Assembly (NCBI GenBank): GCA_007570915.1
Contig: RKSK01000118.1
Location: forward strand, 1-7,631
Direction: 5' to 3'
DNA length: 7,631 nt
Origin: Cenarchaeum sp.
GTDB taxonomy: Archaea; Thermoproteota; Nitrososphaeria; Nitrososphaerales; Nitrosopumilaceae
Each line of letters opens with the position of its first letter. Positions within the stretch are counted from its first letter, which is position 1. This document shows, piece by piece, positions 5,108 through 7,631 of this stretch. The translations under genes and the position numbers were made by a program. The notes beneath the pieces are model-generated. The model had not been told where the DNA came from. It saw nothing but the letters and a program-made list of their open reading frames with translations, and made no database searches.

Positions 5108-6748
5108 CTACAGCCTCTTCCCCAGCGCTTCGGAGATCATGGCCACGGTGGCGTCCTGCACGGGCCTGGCCGCGGCGGGGTTTTTGACAAAGTCCGACTC
5201 GTAGTGGTCGCCCCGGAACAGGATCAGGAACACGCCGGCCAGCTGCGGCCTTTCGGTGATTTTTGCGGCCAAGAGCCCTCGCAGCTCAGGGTTGTTGAAT
5301 GCAAAGTGCGAGCAGTCCATGGCCACCACCGCGGTGCGGCCCTCGACGGAGCCGAGCTGTGACTTGCCCATGGCTTTCCCGAGCGCCCTCATGGCGATCT
5401 TCTCGTCGTCCACCTGCTGCCGCGAGAGCAGCAGCGTCCCGTCGTCCGGGGAGAGCACCTCGATGTCGCAATCGCGCAGGCGCAGGTCAATGTTGCCGCC
5501 GCCGTCCAGGGGCGCGTGGACGCCCGCGTCGTGCCCCGCGATCCTGAGGCGGAGGTATATCCTGATCTCCGGCAGCGTGCTCCACAGCGGCTTGTCGCGC
5601 ATGGCCTCCTTCCACTTTTTGAACGCCTGATCCGTCTTGATTCCGATCTCGTGCATTTTCCGTATCATGCCCTCAATCTCGTCCAGCGCGCCCTCCTGCG
5701 AGCACGGCATGTGGCGGGCCTTTGCGAGGTCGTGGCGCTCCATCACGGCTGACGCGTTCTCCACGAGGCGCGAGCTCGCATTTAGCATCCCCCTAATCGT
5801 TCCCCTGCCCAGGTTTAGGAACCTGTGGGAGAGCGGGTACCTGCCGCTGATCCACTCGTCAATCTCCTCGGCTGTCCGGAGCCTGCGCCTGGCGCGTATG
5901 TTGGTCGCCAGGTGCGAGGCCTTCTTTAGCAGCGTGCCGTCTCCGGTGTCCTGCCTCGTGTTCAGGTGCCTAGCGCGCCTCTTTAGCATCCCAATGCACG
6001 CCTGGACCAGCCTGTCGTCGCGCCCCGGGTCGTACGACCCTGACAGCCTGACCAGGATGCCGTCGATCACGCTCTCCACGAGCGTGGAGCCCAGCATCCT
6101 GGCCCTGTCGTCGCCCTCAAACCCCAAAATCCCCTCGCACACGGCGCACGCCTCCACGTACAGGCGCGCCTCGACGTACACGGCCAGGATCACCTGCAGG
6201 ATCATGCCGTCGTCGACCCCGGATCCAAACCTTGCCATGTCCACAATGTACCTGCGCACGGCATCCCCGCCCTTTGCGCCGCTGCTGACGTGGCGCATCA
6301 TGTCCTCCAGGTATCGCCCAAAGTCGAACTGGGACGACCAGTTGCCCTCGACAAACCGCGAGCACTCGGAATGTAGCCTTGAGGCGAGCTCGTCGCCGCT
6401 CTTGATTCCCCTTAGCGTGTCCATGCGCACAAGCTCGCACTCTGGGCCGACCAGGCGCACGACGTTGCTGCTTAGGCGCGCGAGCTCGTCGCGCAGCTTG
6501 CACCACGTGGCGTGGTTTGACGTCGGGGTGAGCATGTCGAGCAGCTCAAATGCCCGGGCGTAGCGGGTGTCCCCCCTGAGGCCGCCCTCGGCGAGCTCTG
6601 CCCTGGCCCTCTTTATCACCCCGGCGCGGCGATCGTTGCCCGCGCAGCCCTCGAGGAGCGGCTCGCCTGACTCTATCTCCTCGAGGCTTACCCACAGCCT
6701 CCCGCCGTGAGGGCCGGGCAGTATATTGACGGTCTCCGTCTCGGACAT
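5108..6748 (-). CDS. Large hypothetical protein, helical with possible C-terminal PD-(D/E)xK-like domain
   Basis: A 546-residue protein I do not recognise. Residues 1-30 are beta/loop-like, and about 35-400 are mainly helical and charged, without signal peptide or membrane segment. The last 130 residues form a distinct domain: N-I-D421-L, then D428-I-E430-V at a strand end, a helix with K462-x-Q464, a hydrophobic strand (GRTAVVAMDCS) and a second one (LAGVFLILF). This order resembles restriction-endonuclease-like folds, but the lysine of the E-x-K motif is replaced (EVL), so it may be inactive or unrelated. The start at 6748 is supported by a TATA box 31 bases upstream and by the sudden change to Arg/Ala/Pro-rich sequence beyond it; the frame itself stays open to 7399, antisense to the transposase. 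It is the first of three minus-strand genes, and the next has its own TATA box. Confidence 0.8.
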   Translation of the reverse strand: MSETETVNILPGPHGGRLWVSLEEIESGEPLLEGCAGNDRRAGVIKRARAELAEGGLRGDTRYARAFELLDMLTPTSNHATWCKLRDELARLSSNVVRLVGPECELVRMDTLRGIKSGDELASRLHSECSRFVEGNWSSQFDFGRYLEDMMRHVSSGAKGGDAVRRYIVDMARFGSGVDDGMILQVILAVYVEARLYVEACAVCEGILGFEGDDRARMLGSTLVESVIDGILVRLSGSYDPGRDDRLVQACIGMLKRRARHLNTRQDTGDGTLLKKASHLATNIRARRRLRTAEEIDEWISGRYPLSHRFLNLGRGTIRGMLNASSRLVENASAVMERHDLAKARHMPCSQEGALDEIEGMIRKMHEIGIKTDQAFKKWKEAMRDKPLWSTLPEIRIYLRLRIAGHDAGVHAPLDGGGNIDLRLRDCDIEVLSPDDGTLLLSRQQVDDEKIAMRALGKAMGKSQLGSVEGRTAVVAMDCSHFAFNNPELRGLLAAKITERPQLAGVFLILFRGDHYESDFVKNPAAARPVQDATVAMISEALGKRL

Positions 6749-6776
6749 TGCGCGCGCGGCGCGGGGGCGCGCGGCG

Positions 6777-6782
6777 TATAAA
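6777..6782 (-). promoter_or_regulatory. TATA box of the 546-residue gene, leaderless spacing
   Basis: TTTATA on the minus strand, preceded by a purine-rich BRE-like AAGG, is centred about 31 bases upstream of the ATG at 6748. It supports that start over the longer open frame. Confidence 0.75.
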
Positions 6783-6783
6783 C

Positions 6784-6827
6784 CTTGCCGGGCTCGCGGC
6801 CTGCGCACGGCGGCCCTGCCCGGCAAG
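6784..6827. repeat. 10-bp inverted repeat beside the TATA box
   Basis: CTTGCCGGGC (6784-6793) and GCCCGGCAAG (6818-6827) are exact inverted repeats with a 24-base spacer. The left arm touches the TATA box at 6777-6782, overlapping the BRE position. It could be an operator, or mark the boundary where transposase homology begins (6798). Chance is possible in GC-rich DNA, though the arms include AT bases. Confidence 0.5.
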
Positions 6828-7631
6828 AGGCACGGGGCCGGCGCGATCCTGGCCCCGGCCGCGCTGGCCGCCGGCAACGCCGCCCCGGCCGGCGGATTTT
6901 CGGGGCTCGCCGGGACCGCCGGCAGGATGCCCACCGCCGGGTGGGCGCGCCAGGCCATGCAGGCGCGCGACGCGGCCGGCGCGCCGCCCCGCCTGCGCCA
7001 GTGCGTGACCAACAGGATGTGGGTCACGCCTGGCGCCGTGCGCGCCGTGCCCGGCGACAGCATCGAGGTCGCTTTTTCCACCGTGTGCAGGCGCGTTCGG
7101 GCCGTGCGCAGGCGGGCCGGCGCGGGGCCGGTGCTGCCCGTGGACCGCGGGTCCTTCACGACCGGCGTGCCGGGGCGCCTCGGGCAGCACGGGGTGCGCT
7201 GGCTCATGCCGTGCCCAAACTCGCCCCGCGCCGCGGCGGCGCTTCGAAAGTTCGCCGCGGGAAAGGCGGCGCGCGTGCTCCCGATGCGCATCTCCAACGG
7301 GCGCGGGAGGGAGGCGCCGCACGCCATGATCATAAGGAGGAGGAAAAAGAGCGAGGGGAGGGGGCCGGAGGGGAAGCACATCGCGTTCGCCACCAACATG
7401 CCGTCGGTCGACCCGGACGAGCTGTACCCGCGCAGGTGGGGGATTGAGAATGGCTACAAGCTGCTAAAGCAGACGCGCATGCGCACGTCGAGCAGGAACG
7501 AGAGCGTCAGGATCTTTTGCTTCGTGATGTCGCTCATGGTGCACAACGCGTGGACCATGCTGCACTCGGACAGGAGGGCGGCAGGCGACAGCCGCCGGAT
7601 CCCGGCGAAGTCGCTCATGTTTCTGATCGTG
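6798..7631 (+). mobile_element. IS4-family-like insertion element, left part; runs off the window
   Basis: From 6798 the plus-strand frame is similar to the relic at 1847-2014 (-), and from 7131 it carries the catalytic region of a DDE transposase. No clear terminal inverted repeat is visible at the left boundary, and the 76-bp dispersed repeat is absent here. The left end may therefore have been lost. The right end is outside the window. With the inverted relic it brackets the block 2015-6797. Confidence 0.65.
6927..7631 (+). CDS. IS4-type (YREK) DDE transposase, partial
   Basis: The frame is open to the window edge, giving 235 residues from ATG 6927 without a stop. VLPVDRGSF places the second catalytic Asp at residue 73. 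YPRRWGIENGYKLLKQTRM gives the Y-2-R-3-E-6-K signature of IS4-type enzymes, with the catalytic Glu at residue 174, a normal spacing of about 100. The enzyme would cut and rejoin element ends. The start is unsure: the frame is open upstream and similarity to the relic begins at 6798, so translation may start before 6927 or the 5' end may be lost. No first catalytic Asp in its usual D-x-T context is visible between 6798 and 7130, so the copy may carry an internal deletion and be inactive. The family is secure; the subgroup (possibly ISH3-like) is a guess. Confidence 0.8.
   Translation, partial: MPTAGWARQAMQARDAAGAPPRLRQCVTNRMWVTPGAVRAVPGDSIEVAFSTVCRRVRAVRRRAGAGPVLPVDRGSFTTGVPGRLGQHGVRWLMPCPNSPRAAAALRKFAAGKAARVLPMRISNGRGREAPHAMIIRRRKKSEGRGPEGKHIAFATNMPSVDPDELYPRRWGIENGYKLLKQTRMRTSSRNESVRIFCFVMSLMVHNAWTMLHSDRRAAGDSRRIPAKSLMFLIV

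Noticed and set aside
6749..7399. N-terminal extension of the minus-strand gene to 7399 (763 residues)
   Set aside because: The added part is Arg/Ala/Pro-rich, lies antisense to a recognisable transposase, and would place the 6777-6782 TATA box inside the gene.
1..7631. CRISPR array, tRNA or rRNA genes
   Set aside because: I saw no regularly spaced repeats with unique spacers, no tRNA cloverleaf with a TTCRA arm, and no rRNA-like conserved stretch. The repeats found are few and irregularly placed.

Overview
The window looks archaeal and most likely comes from a high-GC member of the Nitrososphaerota (Thaumarchaeota); a Cenarchaeum-like symbiont is one possibility. The sequence shows G+C of roughly two thirds by eye, AGG (Arg) and ATA (Ile) codons, no Shine-Dalgarno sequences, and TATA boxes whose centres lie about 26-31 bases upstream of the start codon. 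That spacing implies leaderless mRNAs, a common archaeal arrangement. The lineage is inferred from style only, because no taxonomic marker gene is present.

Layout. Bases 1-91 form a near-perfect 43-bp-arm palindrome, and its right half is part of a 76-78 bp repeat that recurs at 2121-2196. A TATA box then drives a TPR-repeat protein (254-1228, +). Bases 1229-1500 are gene-free and very GC-rich with small repeats. At 1521-1628 (-) sits a small, less GC-rich 35-codon ORF with its own TATA box and T-rich terminator. Bases 1847-2014 hold a decayed minus-strand copy of the N-terminal part of the transposase found at the right edge. A short plus-strand gene (2358-2756) ends in a Cys/His module like that of phage Mu F head-morphogenesis proteins. 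Three minus-strand genes follow: 2797-3783 (zinc ribbon plus a TIGR02391/Hypoth_Ymh domain with a HEPN-type R-x4-H motif), 3927-4928 (Cys-rich start and a C-terminal half that resembles a phage capsid fold; the start is probably upstream, near 5051) and 5108-6748 (a large, mostly helical protein ending in a possible PD-(D/E)xK-like domain). At the right edge an IS4-type (YREK motif) DDE transposase runs off the window.

The two transposase copies are in opposite orientation and both point outward. They therefore bracket a block of about 4.8 kb that contains the MuF-like, HEPN-like, capsid-like and nuclease-like genes. The block reads as an accessory island: either a decayed provirus with head genes plus a defence gene, or a cargo segment between two copies of one IS. 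No function links the four genes with certainty. The HEPN-type protein is the best candidate for a defence effector and the capsid-like protein is the best clue to a viral origin. All functional calls come from motif reading without database searches.
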